A stretch of 64,000 nt of DNA from DASZTV01 sp035550655 (GCA_035550655.1 DASZOU010000016.1:76012-140011); one strand, 5' to 3'; counted from the stretch's first letter, positions 17,507-26,284 are shown. A program made the numbers and translations. Notes: a model not told the origin generated them from the sequence alone.

Positions 17507-18279
17507 CCGAAACCGCCGAATCCGTTGCCGTCTCCGCCGTGTTCGGCGGTGGTGGGCACTTCGGCATCGCCTACGGGCTGGGCGTGGTGGACACGCTGGT
17601 CGGGGCCGGTCTCGACCTGAGCGAAGCGCCGCTGTTGGGAACGTCGGCCGGATCGTGGGTCTCCGCGTGCATCGCCACCGGCGTCACCATCGACCAGCTC
17701 GCCGATCTTCCCGAGGTGCGCGTGCCCGACACCAGGCCGGGCCTGCTTCGGGATGTCGCCCGTGAGGTCTTCGCCGATCGGATGGCCCCGAGAGTCACCG
17801 TGAGCGCGGTTCGACTGCCTGCCATGCGTCGCGAGTTCCTCAGCGGCGCCGACTTCCCCCTCGCCGACCTGGTGGCCGCGTCCTCTGCCGTACCCGGGCT
17901 GTTCCGCCCGGCGCAGGTCGGCGCCAGCTCATATGTCGACGGTGGGGTGAGGTCGCTCGTTTCCGCCGATCACGCTGCACCCGCCCGCAACCTGCTAGTG
18001 ATCGCGCCGATCGCGGGCCCGATGTTCGGCCCGGCCGGCCGCACCATGGAGCTGATGCTGCGCCGAGAGCTCTCTCGTTGGGAGCGCCGCTCAGGAGGCA
18101 CCGTGCACTTCGTGCGGCCGAACACCCAGATCGCACGGCTCGCCAGGACGCCGCGGCAGCTGTTCGACGTACAGCGCGCGGCAGCGGCATACGAGCTCGC
18201 GCTTGCCCAGACCGCCAGCCTCATCAACGACCGACGTTGGTTCGAAGGGCTGACCGCATCGAGCTCGGACGCGGCCTAG
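17503..18279 (+). CDS. Patatin-like phospholipase
   Basis: 258 residues. The oxyanion-hole glycine run FGGGGHFGIAYGLG is followed by the nucleophile motif GTSAGS (Ser48) and the dyad aspartate in YVDGGVRS (Asp146). These define a patatin Ser-Asp hydrolase acting on acyl esters. There is no signal peptide, so it acts in the cytoplasm or at the inner membrane face. It overlaps the WS/DGAT gene by four bases, suggesting lipid remodelling or release of fatty acid for the same pathway. Its end overlaps the convergent gene by four bases. Confidence 0.93.
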   Translation: MTETAESVAVSAVFGGGGHFGIAYGLGVVDTLVGAGLDLSEAPLLGTSAGSWVSACIATGVTIDQLADLPEVRVPDTRPGLLRDVAREVFADRMAPRVTVSAVRLPAMRREFLSGADFPLADLVAASSAVPGLFRPAQVGASSYVDGGVRSLVSADHAAPARNLLVIAPIAGPMFGPAGRTMELMLRRELSRWERRSGGTVHFVRPNTQIARLARTPRQLFDVQRAAAAYELALAQTASLINDRRWFEGLTASSSDAA

Positions 18280-19082
18280 CCGCCCTCGCTGTGGTCCCGG
18301 GCGTGTTCCTCCAGCCCGAAGATCGTCTCCCGCAGCAACCGCAGCGTGCTGTTGAGCCGCTCAGAGAACTCGATGATGCGGCGCGTGACCTCGGGTTGGC
18401 TGCTGAGAGCAGCGGCCGAGTCCAAGGCGAGCTCAGCACCAATGATCTCGCGAATGACAGTTTGTTGGAGATCGGTGGCGATGCGATCGCGGTCCTCGAG
18501 CAGGATCAAGGACCGGACCTGCTCCTCCAACCGAACGTTCTCGGCATGGGCGCGATCGATTCGGTCCCGCAGCCCGTGCGTGGCGAGCGCGATCATCGTG
18601 CCGAGGGACAGCCAGAACGCTATGCGCCGAGCGATAACCGCATCCGGCGCTACGACGGGGGTCACGGAGACGATCGCCTCCGCGGCGACGATCGCCGCCA
18701 CGACACAGAAGCTCTCCCACCGCCGGTGAAACAACGCCGTCCAGATCAACGGGCTGAGGATGACGATCCCCACGCCCGACGTGGCGCCGGTCGCAAGGAT
18801 CAGGAACACCACCGACGCGGTGTAGGCAAGCGGAACCAGAACCGTCGCCCAGCCCGGCAGCCGTGACCACGGCAACAGGAACGCGAGGATCACCGCCAGC
18901 AAGAGGGCACCGCTGACAACCGCCTTCCAGGCCGAGGCCGGGCCAGGCGGGAGCGCCATGCTGGCAGCCGCAATCACCGCCACGACGGCGAAGGGCGCCA
19001 CTCGCGTGGTGAGGCCGCGGCGCCGGAAGGGCGAGGCGTCCGACCTGACCGTGTCAGTCGCGACGGCGGTACCTCCGATCAC
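18276..19082 (-). CDS. Membrane protein with degenerate HisKA_3-like domain
   Basis: 268 residues. About five membrane helices span residues 25-170, followed by a coiled-coil-like segment and a region resembling the dimerisation domain of NarL/DevS-type kinases: LEDRDRIATDLQQTVIREI, then LLRETIFGLEEHA near the end. In active kinases the motif is D-L-H; here the phospho-His is replaced by Gln, and no HATPase domain follows. It therefore cannot autophosphorylate and may be a decoy or dimerisation partner, or a kinase remnant (inference). It begins with GTG and is divergent from the second WS/DGAT gene. Confidence 0.72.
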   Translation of the reverse strand: MIGGTAVATDTVRSDASPFRRRGLTTRVAPFAVVAVIAAASMALPPGPASAWKAVVSGALLLAVILAFLLPWSRLPGWATVLVPLAYTASVVFLILATGATSGVGIVILSPLIWTALFHRRWESFCVVAAIVAAEAIVSVTPVVAPDAVIARRIAFWLSLGTMIALATHGLRDRIDRAHAENVRLEEQVRSLILLEDRDRIATDLQQTVIREIIGAELALDSAAALSSQPEVTRRIIEFSERLNSTLRLLRETIFGLEEHARDHSEGG

Positions 19083-19226
19083 TGCGACGACCTCCGCACA
19101 TGATCGTTCTGACGGCGCGGTCCGCTGTCAATCCAACAGCTGGGCCGACCGCGAATGACCAGTAACGGGACGTTCGGCCCTGCCCCGCGACGCTCGCCGC
19201 TCCTAGCGTCGGAGGGGGTGATTGCT

Positions 19227-20594
19227 GTGGCCGACACCGCCGAACGGATGCTGCACACCGACGCGTTCAGCTGGTACATGGAGTCCGACTCTCGACTGCG
19301 GTCGACCGTCGTCGCAGTGGCGCTGCTCGATCGCGCCGTCGACTGGGACTACCTGCGCGACCGCGTCGACCGGATGACCAGGCTGGTCCCGCACTTCCGA
19401 GCCCGCGTGGAGTCGCCGCCCCTGCGCCTCGGCCCGCCCCGATGGATCGTCGACGACGACTTCGACCTCGACTACCACCTGCGCCGGGTCCGCTTGCCCG
19501 AGCCGTCGGACTGGCAGACGGTGCTGGAGCAGGCGCGTATTGCGGCGATGGCGGACTTCGACCGCGACCGCCCGTTGTGGGAGGTGACGCTGCTCGAGGG
19601 TCTCGCGGACGGCAGGGTCGCGCTCATCACCAAGACCCACCACGCGCTGTCCGACGGCATCGGTGGCCCCGAGGTCCTGGCCCTCGTCGTCGACGGCACA
19701 CGCGAAATGCCCACCCTCGAGATGCCGCCGGCGCCATCTCCTGATGGAGGCGGGATCGCGTCCCACACCCTCGCCACCCTTCGCGACGACCTGGCGGAGG
19801 CTGCAGTGGTGGGTCGCGGTGCCGCGTATGCGCTGGCACGGGTGCCGCGGCGCGCCATCCACCCGGTCGGCAGTGGGCGCGACCTGCTGCGCGGCAGCGC
19901 CTCGGTCGCACGGATCGTCCGCCCGATCCTGCATCAGGCCTCACCACTTCTGACGCGGCGGACCAACCTCCGCGAGCTCACCACGATGGATGCGCCCGTC
20001 GAGGAGCTGCACAGCGCAGCAGCCCGCGGCAACGGACACGTCAACGACGCGTTCCTTGCTGGACTCCTCGGCGGACTTCGTCAGTATCACGACCACCACG
20101 GCGCAGATCTCCATGACTTGCGCGTGACGATGCCCCTGAGCATTCGGCGACCGGGAGATGCCATCGGGGGCAACCGGATCACACTGCTGCGCTTCGCCCT
20201 GCCCGCGAACGTGCTGGATCCCATCGAGCGGATCGAAGCGATCGGCCGGGTCACGCGAGCGTGGCGGCGCGAGCCTGCCATCGCCCACACGCAGGCCATC
20301 GCGTTCGGCCTCAACCTGGTGCCGCGTAGCTACATCCAGGGCGTGTTGCGGCGGGTGGACTTCCTCGCCAGCGACGTCCCGGGACTCACCGAACCGGTGT
20401 TCCTCGCCGGCGCGAAGGTGCTTGCCTACTATCCGTTCGGTCCGACGATCGGTACGGCGCTCAACGCGACGCTGATGTCGTACGCGGGAACGGCCAATAT
20501 CGGGCTGAACCTCGATGCCGGCGCCGTTCCCGACACCTCGACCCTCGTCGAGTGTCTGGGCCTCGGGTTCAAGGAAGTACCCAGCGCGGCGTGA
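19227..20594 (+). CDS. Second WS/DGAT acyltransferase
   Basis: 455 residues from the GTG at 19227, chosen because GGAGGGG at 19211-19217 sits nine bases upstream and the protein then begins ADTAERMLHTDAFSWYMES, as in the family; the frame is open back to an ATG at 19155. The catalytic HHxxxDG motif is His138-His139-Ala-Leu-Ser-Asp143-Gly (KTHHALSDGIGG). It is only distantly similar to the first WS/DGAT, so it is probably not a recent duplicate and may use another alcohol or acyl chain. It follows the divergent degenerate-kinase gene. Confidence 0.93.
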   Translation: MADTAERMLHTDAFSWYMESDSRLRSTVVAVALLDRAVDWDYLRDRVDRMTRLVPHFRARVESPPLRLGPPRWIVDDDFDLDYHLRRVRLPEPSDWQTVLEQARIAAMADFDRDRPLWEVTLLEGLADGRVALITKTHHALSDGIGGPEVLALVVDGTREMPTLEMPPAPSPDGGGIASHTLATLRDDLAEAAVVGRGAAYALARVPRRAIHPVGSGRDLLRGSASVARIVRPILHQASPLLTRRTNLRELTTMDAPVEELHSAAARGNGHVNDAFLAGLLGGLRQYHDHHGADLHDLRVTMPLSIRRPGDAIGGNRITLLRFALPANVLDPIERIEAIGRVTRAWRREPAIAHTQAIAFGLNLVPRSYIQGVLRRVDFLASDVPGLTEPVFLAGAKVLAYYPFGPTIGTALNATLMSYAGTANIGLNLDAGAVPDTSTLVECLGLGFKEVPSAA

Positions 20595-20645
20595 TCGCCG
20601 TACCCAGGTGGGTCAGGCTCGAGACCCTCGTCCTTGCCCTGTATC

Positions 20646-20673
20646 TCGACAGTAATTGTAGGAATGCAATACT
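20646..20673 (+). promoter_or_regulatory. Promoter with MarR-type operator in the spacer
   Basis: A plausible promoter is TCGACA (20646-20651), 16 bases, AATACT (20668-20673). The spacer overlaps an imperfect palindrome ATTGTA-GGAA-TGCAAT at 20655-20670, six-base arms with one mismatch. A repressor bound here would block RNA polymerase, as in typical MarR autoregulation. A closely related, perfect palindrome lies at 28686-28705 before the ABC exporter. The start codon of the MarR gene is eight bases downstream of the -10, so the leader is very short or absent. Confidence 0.55.
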
Positions 20674-20680
20674 GGACGGC

Positions 20681-21160
20681 ATGCGGCAGGCAAGCTCTCC
20701 CTCCTCGGAGTCCGCGACCGACACGCTGATCACCGCGAGCCGCGCGTTGGTGGCAATTGCCGCGAAGTCGCTGGCAAGGGTCGACGATCAAGTGACGCTG
20801 CCGCAGTACCGCGCGTTGGTCGTGCTGGCGAGCCGAGACGGACTTCGGCCGGTTGACCTCGCCGATGCGCTCGACGTGAGCCCGTCGACCGCGACGCGCA
20901 TGTGTGACCGGCTGGTGCGCAAAGAACTCGTAGAACGCGTCCATCGCGACAGCGACCGGCGTGAAGTCGAGCTTCGGCTCTCAGCCGACGGGCGTGCCTT
21001 GGTGGGGGAGGTCACCGCCCACCGCCGTCGCGACCTTCGCCGGGTTCTGGCCCGCATCAACGCCGAGGACCAGGCGCTGCTCATCGAGGCGCTGCGAATC
21101 TTCAACGCCGCCGCCGGGGAGGCACCCGAGAGCACACTCGCGCTCGGCATGTCGCTGTGA
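20681..21160 (+). CDS. MarR-family transcriptional regulator
   Basis: 159 residues with a winged-helix core: RPVDLADALDVSPSTATRMCDRLVRKELVERV forms the helix-turn-helix and is followed by the wing RDSDRREVELRLSADGRAL. Flanking helices would form the dimer interface. MarR proteins usually repress their own and neighbouring genes and respond to small molecules. The palindrome at 20655-20670 is the likely autoregulatory site. Its stop overlaps the ClC gene GTG (GTGA), so it is cotranscribed with the channel gene. Confidence 0.92.
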   Translation: MRQASSPSSESATDTLITASRALVAIAAKSLARVDDQVTLPQYRALVVLASRDGLRPVDLADALDVSPSTATRMCDRLVRKELVERVHRDSDRREVELRLSADGRALVGEVTAHRRRDLRRVLARINAEDQALLIEALRIFNAAAGEAPESTLALGMSL

Positions 21161-23034
21161 CCTCGCCGCGCTGGCCGTGGCGGCCGAGCGCGGCACTTCC
21201 GTTCCCGGTCGATCTTCGCGCCTCGATGTTCGACTGGATTCGAGGGTCCGCGACCGGTCTGGTGCCGCTCGGGGTCCTGGTCGGCGCCGGCGCCGGCGCG
21301 GGCGCCGTGTTGTTCCGGTACCTGATCCTGTGGGTGACGGAGCTCAGCACTGGACGCGACGACTACAGCAACGCCGGGCATGTCTCGAGCCCCCACTTCC
21401 CCGGCCTCGGCATCTACTTCGTGCTGCTGGTTCCAGTCCTCGGCGGGCTGGTCTACGGGCCGTTGATCGACCGCTTCGCCAAGGAGGCACGCGGACACGG
21501 CGTTCCGGAGGTCATGCTTGCTGTCGCCGAACGCGGCGGACGCATTGCCCCTGCGGTAGCGGCCGTGAAGTCCGCGGCGTCCGCGCTGTGCATCGGTACC
21601 GGCGGATCAGTCGGCCGCGAGGGTCCGATCGTGCAGATCGGATCGGCTCTCGGGTCGACGATCGGGCAGCGACTGAGGCTGCCCGAGAGCCGGCTGCGGC
21701 TCATGGTTGCGTGCGGCGCTGCCGGCGGGATCTCGGCGACCTTCAACGCGCCGATCGCCGGGGTGTTCTTCGGCCTCGAGATGATCCTGCGCGACTTCGC
21801 CACGGAGTCCTTCGGCATCGTGGTGCTCTCGTCTGTCACTGCGGACGTCATCGGGCGGGCGGCATTCGGCAACCAGCCGTTCTTGCCGCTTCCCTCCTTC
21901 ACCATCGGCTCCGGGTGGGACTACGCGCTCTACGCCGTCCTCGGTGTGGTCGCCGCCGCGGTCGGGGTCGCGTTCATCCGAGTGCTGTACGGGATGGAGG
22001 ACCTGTTCGACCGATGGTGGCCCGGCCCCGCCTGGCTACGCCCCGCTACCGGCGGGATTCTGCTGGGGGCCCTGCTGCTGGCGCTGCCAGAGATGTACGG
22101 CGTGGGTTATCCCGTTCTCGAAGCCGGCGTGAAGGGCCATTACCACGGGGGCTTCCTCATGCTCCTGCTCGCAGGGAAGCTGCTCGCGGTGTGCCTCACC
22201 ATCGCGATCGGCGGCTCGGGCGGAGTCTTCGCGCCGTCGCTGTTCATGGGCGCGATGCTCGGCACCGCGTACGGCGACTTGGCGCACGTTCTGTTCCCCG
22301 GCGAGGCCGGACCGGCGGGTGCGTTCGGGCTGATCGGCATGGGTGCGGTCTTCGCCGGTGCGGCACGTGCGCCGATCACCGCCGTCCTGATCATCTTCGA
22401 GCTCACCGGCGACTACCGCATCGTGCTTCCGCTGATGGCCGCCATCGTGCTCGCCACCATCACGTCGAGCCTGCTCTCGGCGGACACCATCTACACGCTG
22501 AAGCTGCGGCGGCGCGGCATCGACCTGCAACGCGGTCGCGCCACCAACGTCATGACGCTGGTCAAGGTCAGCGAGGCGATGCGCCCGGTTCCCAACCCGC
22601 TGCGCCAGTCCGTACCCCTCGCAGAGATCCTCGACCGGTTCGACGCTGAGGATGTCGATGCGCTACCGGTCGTCGACGCCGAAGGGCGCTACCGCGGCAC
22701 CGTCACGACCGCGCAGCTCGAAGCGGGCGCCCGCGACGACGCTCTCGACGCCACCGCAGGCGAGCTCGCCATCGCCGCCCCCACGGTGCGCCTCGACCAG
22801 ACCCTCGACGATGCACTGCGCGTGCTCGTCGGCAACGACCGGTCGGGGGTACCTGTCGTCGATGGCGCGGCCGTCGCCGGCTGGCTCACCCACCGCGACG
22901 TCCTCCGCGCCTACAGCAACCGCGCACACCCTGCGGCTGCCGACCAGCGCCTCCCGCTCCCCTCCATGTTCGCTCGTCCACCCCGCCGCGATCCGTCCGC
23001 CACATCACGCGACGCAGAGCCACCCCGCCGGTAG
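21157..23034 (+). CDS. ClC-family chloride channel/antiporter with CBS domains
   Basis: 625 residues. Residues about 20-440 form the ClC membrane domain with GSVGREGPIVQIGSA (GREGP anion-filter region) and GSGGVFAPSLFMGAMLG (GxFxP). Two CBS domains occupy about 460-600 (RPVPNPLRQSVPLAEILD; VVDAEGRYRGTV; GVPVVDGAAVAGWLT) and would bind adenine nucleotides. The gating glutamate position is E of GREGP. GTG at 21157 overlaps the MarR stop; an ATG at 21226 is a possible later start. It probably moves chloride, with or without proton exchange. Confidence 0.93.
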   Translation: MTSPRWPWRPSAALPFPVDLRASMFDWIRGSATGLVPLGVLVGAGAGAGAVLFRYLILWVTELSTGRDDYSNAGHVSSPHFPGLGIYFVLLVPVLGGLVYGPLIDRFAKEARGHGVPEVMLAVAERGGRIAPAVAAVKSAASALCIGTGGSVGREGPIVQIGSALGSTIGQRLRLPESRLRLMVACGAAGGISATFNAPIAGVFFGLEMILRDFATESFGIVVLSSVTADVIGRAAFGNQPFLPLPSFTIGSGWDYALYAVLGVVAAAVGVAFIRVLYGMEDLFDRWWPGPAWLRPATGGILLGALLLALPEMYGVGYPVLEAGVKGHYHGGFLMLLLAGKLLAVCLTIAIGGSGGVFAPSLFMGAMLGTAYGDLAHVLFPGEAGPAGAFGLIGMGAVFAGAARAPITAVLIIFELTGDYRIVLPLMAAIVLATITSSLLSADTIYTLKLRRRGIDLQRGRATNVMTLVKVSEAMRPVPNPLRQSVPLAEILDRFDAEDVDALPVVDAEGRYRGTVTTAQLEAGARDDALDATAGELAIAAPTVRLDQTLDDALRVLVGNDRSGVPVVDGAAVAGWLTHRDVLRAYSNRAHPAAADQRLPLPSMFARPPRRDPSATSRDAEPPRR

Positions 23035-23153
23035 CGACGTCACGAAGCATTCACACTTCTTGGGGTCGGCATCGACGAGCTCGACAGGCGCGCGGCTAGT
23101 CACGACGAGGACCTACTGAGCTGATGCCCGACCCGAACCGTCTGGCGTTGTCG

Positions 23154-23546
23154 TCAGCGAGCAGATGCGGCTCGGCCGTCCGACGCTGACAAGCCGCAAC
23201 CGTCAGGCGCCGCGGGCGCTCCCGTCACCTTGAAGGTGCGAAGCAGACCCGTACTCGACAGTCTGGCAAGTAACGGCCGCGAGGGTCGCTCGAGGATCAT
23301 CTGTACTCCGAGCACGGCGGCGAGACGACGACATGCGATGAGCGTACGAAGCCCAACGCCGTCGACCGCGGTTACCCGCGAAGTGTCAACTGCCACCCGA
23401 CCGCTGGAGTCGTGTGACGCCTGCAGCACGGCGTCACGCAGGCGACCCACGCAGCTGAGGCCGAGCCTGCCGGCCAGAAGGATCTCAACGTCGCCGTTCG
23501 CCCGTTCATGGGCGAGGACGACTGAGCGCGGCTCGCAGTCAGTCAT
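23154..23546 (-). CDS. STAS-domain protein (anti-sigma factor antagonist-like)
   Basis: 130 residues with one STAS domain (about 10-105). The segment VAVDTSRVTAVDGVGLRTLI aligns with the D-L-S-x-V-x-x-x-D-S-S/T-G-L core, but the usual phospho-serine is replaced by Gly (VDGVGL). It might therefore bind its partner constitutively or be controlled only by synthesis. The ATG at 23546 is supported by the family N-terminus; further upstream frame is not conserved-looking. CGTCA boxes precede it at 23631-23647, like those before the other STAS gene. Confidence 0.78.
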   Translation of the reverse strand: MTDCEPRSVVLAHERANGDVEILLAGRLGLSCVGRLRDAVLQASHDSSGRVAVDTSRVTAVDGVGLRTLIACRRLAAVLGVQMILERPSRPLLARLSSTGLLRTFKVTGAPAAPDGCGLSASDGRAASAR

Positions 23547-23630
23547 GGCACTCCGCACGAGGCGTCGGCGTATTCGTTGACGAGACCAGCCTGGCCCGGC
23601 CATATGACGCTTCTGCGACAGATCCTCAGT

Positions 23631-23647
23631 CGTCACATAACCGTCAT
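23631..23647 (-). promoter_or_regulatory. Phased CGTCA box upstream of STAS gene
   Basis: CGTCAC (23631-23636) and CGTCAT (23642-23647) are 11 bases apart, a tandem arrangement typical of OmpR-family regulator sites. It lies between the lipoprotein stop (overlapping it) and the STAS gene start at 23546. The same half-site pair occurs at 26691-26707. The regulator encoded at 25589-26284 is the obvious candidate to bind both (inference). Confidence 0.5.
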
Positions 23648-24210
23648 GAGGATTCGGGCGACTCACGCTGGAAGTCGGCGCGGGTGCGCGGGCCAGGGGC
23701 CAACGAGCCCGTGCCGTTGGGCACCTCGATCGGGCGCCCGTTCAGCACGAACCGCACTGCGTCGATGTAGCGAGAGGCGGTGGCGGTGTACACGATCTGC
23801 GCCACCGCCAGCACCTGCTGGCTACCTCCCGCGGCGCCGAACGTAGCGCTGAGATCCACGGTCGCAACGGTGCCTTGGAGGTCGAGTGAGTACAGGTGAG
23901 TCTGGGCCGGGATATCACTCGCCAGCCCGTGGGCGCTTTCGGCCGGGGTCGGTCCGGCTAGCAAGCTGCGAAGTGCTTCAGCCGGCACATTGAGCCCGGT
24001 GATCTGCCGTTGCCTCGCAACCAAGTGGTGTCCTTCCACGAGGTAGACGACCGCATGTGGCCCCGTCGGAGGAGCGCTCGGCGTGGCGAACCGGCTGGCA
24101 AGAAGCCCGTAAGGGACGGTCGAGGAGTCGATGCGGTGGACCTTGCCTGAGGCCGGGAGACCGCACGACGCCACGCCCAGCAGCACGACGAATGCCAACC
24201 AGCGACGCAT
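23644..24210 (-). CDS. GerMN-domain lipoprotein
   Basis: 188 residues. The N-terminus MRRWLAFVVLLGVASCGLPA is a lipoprotein signal peptide with the lipobox Cys at position 16. The body resembles a GerMN domain (VVYLVEGHHLVARQRQITG; LRSLLAGPTPAES; TVATVDLSATFGAAGGSQQ; AVRFVLNGRPIEVPNG), as in the N-terminal part of LpqB and in sporulation proteins. It overlaps the kinase gene by one base (TGATG). The order regulator-kinase-lipoprotein recalls MtrA-MtrB-LpqB and CseB-CseC-CseA, where the lipoprotein tunes the kinase; the same role is inferred here. Confidence 0.87.
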   Translation of the reverse strand: MRRWLAFVVLLGVASCGLPASGKVHRIDSSTVPYGLLASRFATPSAPPTGPHAVVYLVEGHHLVARQRQITGLNVPAEALRSLLAGPTPAESAHGLASDIPAQTHLYSLDLQGTVATVDLSATFGAAGGSQQVLAVAQIVYTATASRYIDAVRFVLNGRPIEVPNGTGSLAPGPRTRADFQRESPESS

Positions 24211-25589
24211 CAGTGCGCTCCGCTCGTCGGTAGTTCGAGCTGGAAGCGCGCGCCACCTCCGGGGCGGTTTCGTACGGCGACGTGACCACCGTGCCAGCGC
24301 GCGTGCTCGCGGACGATGGCGAGGCCGAGTCCGGTACCGCCTTGTGACCCGCGACGACGCGACAGCCGTCCCCGAGCGAACCGGTCGAAGATGCGCTCGA
24401 CGTCAGCGGCCGGCACGCCGGGGCCCATATCGTCGACGACGACGGCAACTGCGTCGTCGAGCGGCTCGACTGCCACCCGGACGATGCCACCACCGTGGCG
24501 CTGCGCGTTGTCGAGCAGGTTGCGCAACGCCTGCTCGAGTCGACGCTTGTCCCCCTCCACTGTCGCGTCGAGCAGCCGGCTGTCGATATCGGTCGTCACC
24601 TCGCCGTACCGTCCCTCCGCGAGGACCTGCAAAACCAGCTCGCAAATCCGGATCGATTCGCGATCGACCGGCGCGCCGGGCTCGTCCGCCCGCGAGATCT
24701 CCAGCAAGTCCTCGACCAGACGCTGGAAGCGCTGCACCTCCCCCGACAGCAGGTCCAGCGCATCGGCTCCGCGGGACGAGAGCTCGTTGCGACGCCCCTG
24801 CAGCACAGAAAGCGCCGTCGACAGCGTGGTGAGGGGAGAGCGGAGCTCGTGGCTGACATCCCCCGCGAACCGCGCGTCTCGCTCTATGCGCTCCTTCAAC
24901 GCATCGACCATCGCGTTGAAGCTGTCTACCAAACCGCCGAGCTCGACGTCGGTTTCCGGGGGCAGCGACGTCTGGAAGTCGCCTACCGCGATCCGCTCCG
25001 CCGCCGCCGCGACGCTCCGCAGCGGTGCGGTGAGCCGTCGACTGGCCCACCAGCCGACTACAGCACCAGCGAGGGTCGCAGCGGCGGCTGCGGCGGCGAG
25101 AACCGCCCGTAGCACTTCGAGAGTCCGGGAAAGCGCGGTTTCGTTCGTGATCTGGAAGTAGGCGCCGTCGACGCTGGGCAATGGGATGCCCTCAGCCAGC
25201 GCCGGTGCGCCGTTGATGCGGATCCACGCCTGCACGACCTCACCGTCGCGCACCGGCAGCTTGACCGCTGCGGGCAGACCGTCACGAGAAACCGTCAATG
25301 ACGTCGAGTACCAGCGACCGCCCTGCTCGATCAACGCATTGGTGCCGATGCCGGCCGGAAGCACGTCAAGCAGAGCCGGGACGTTCGGGTTCTGGGCCTG
25401 CATGCCGCCGCGGACGACAGCAGCGTTGAAATATGCCTGGCGAAGCACGGTGTGCTCCTGCTCCCGGGCGAGGTAGCGCCGCGACAGGAAGTACGTGGTC
25501 GACGCCAGCAGCGTGGAGACCAACAACGCACCGACACCGAAGGTCACAGCAAGCCGCACGGACAGCCGCAGCCGTCGCCGTGTTCGCAT
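24210..25589 (-). CDS. Sensor histidine kinase of an envelope-type two-component system
   Basis: 459 residues. A membrane helix at about 13-35, an extracytoplasmic domain to about 160, a second helix (about 162-182), a HAMP segment, HisKA with phospho-His247 (DVSHELRSPLTT) and a HATPase domain (LLDNAQRHGGG; DDMGPGVP; GGTGLGLAIVREHARWHGG). The ATG at 25589 overlaps the regulator stop by one base. Upstream in-frame sequence is the shadow of the regulator gene. It resembles MtrB/CseC-like kinases but is shorter than MtrB; the signal is unknown. Confidence 0.93.
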   Translation of the reverse strand: MRTRRRLRLSVRLAVTFGVGALLVSTLLASTTYFLSRRYLAREQEHTVLRQAYFNAAVVRGGMQAQNPNVPALLDVLPAGIGTNALIEQGGRWYSTSLTVSRDGLPAAVKLPVRDGEVVQAWIRINGAPALAEGIPLPSVDGAYFQITNETALSRTLEVLRAVLAAAAAAATLAGAVVGWWASRRLTAPLRSVAAAAERIAVGDFQTSLPPETDVELGGLVDSFNAMVDALKERIERDARFAGDVSHELRSPLTTLSTALSVLQGRRNELSSRGADALDLLSGEVQRFQRLVEDLLEISRADEPGAPVDRESIRICELVLQVLAEGRYGEVTTDIDSRLLDATVEGDKRRLEQALRNLLDNAQRHGGGIVRVAVEPLDDAVAVVVDDMGPGVPAADVERIFDRFARGRLSRRRGSQGGTGLGLAIVREHARWHGGHVAVRNRPGGGARFQLELPTSGAH

Positions 25590-26284
25590 CAGGCGTCGAA
25601 CTTGTAGCCGAATCCACGAACCGTGACCACCCGGGTCGGGTTCGCCGTATCGCCCTCGATCTTGGCGCGGAGCCGACCGATGTGGACATCGACGATCCGA
25701 GGGTCGCCGAAGTAGCCGTAGTCCCACACCCGGTCGAGCAGCACCTCACGGGTGAACACGCGGCCGGGGTGCTGCATGAACTCGAGCAGGAGCCGAAACT
25801 CGGTTTTGGTGAGATGCACCGACTGGCCATCAACACGCACCTCACCGCGATCCGGGGCCATCCAGACGCCGGCGCCTCGAAGCTCCGATGACCCGTCCAA
25901 CGTGGCGGTCGGCTGAAGCCGACGCCTGAGCGCCCGGATCCGGGCGGTGAGCTCCGGCATGTCGAACGGCTTGCGAATGTAGTCGTCCGCGCCCGCCTCG
26001 AGTCCGGCGACGACATCGTGGCTGTCCGCCCGCGCGCTCACCACCAGGATCGGCACGTCGTGCTCCCGCCGGATCCGACGGCAGCATTCGAAGCCATCGA
26101 TGCCCGGCAGCATCAAGTCGAGCAGGACGACGTCGGGAACCTCACGGCCGATGCTCTCCAACGCGGTCTCGGCATCGGCCGCGTCGACGACGCGGTAGCC
26201 GTGGTCTTCCAGGGCAAGGCGCAATGACGCGCGGATCCGATCGTCGTCATCGACCACCAAGACCGAGTCAGACACGCCGTCCAT
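25589..26284 (-). CDS. OmpR-family response regulator
   Basis: 231 residues. Receiver: VLVVDDDDRIRASLRLAL, phospho-Asp56 in VVLLDLMLPGIDG, Lys in DDYIRKPFD. Winged helix: LTKTEFRLLLEFMQHPGRVFT, WDYGYFGDPRIVDVHIGRLR and VRGFGYKF. ATG at 26284 has GGGGG a few bases upstream; a GTG at 26275 is possible. It is the first gene of the regulator-kinase-lipoprotein operon. Likely targets in view are the 11-bp-phased CGTCA boxes before both STAS genes. This is a paralogue type distinct from the KdpE in the same window. Confidence 0.94.
   Translation of the reverse strand: MDGVSDSVLVVDDDDRIRASLRLALEDHGYRVVDAADAETALESIGREVPDVVLLDLMLPGIDGFECCRRIRREHDVPILVVSARADSHDVVAGLEAGADDYIRKPFDMPELTARIRALRRRLQPTATLDGSSELRGAGVWMAPDRGEVRVDGQSVHLTKTEFRLLLEFMQHPGRVFTREVLLDRVWDYGYFGDPRIVDVHIGRLRAKIEGDTANPTRVVTVRGFGYKFDA

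Noticed and set aside
23035..23153. Possible terminator between the convergent ClC and STAS genes
   Set aside because: No stable hairpin with T-run or long GC stem is visible by eye.
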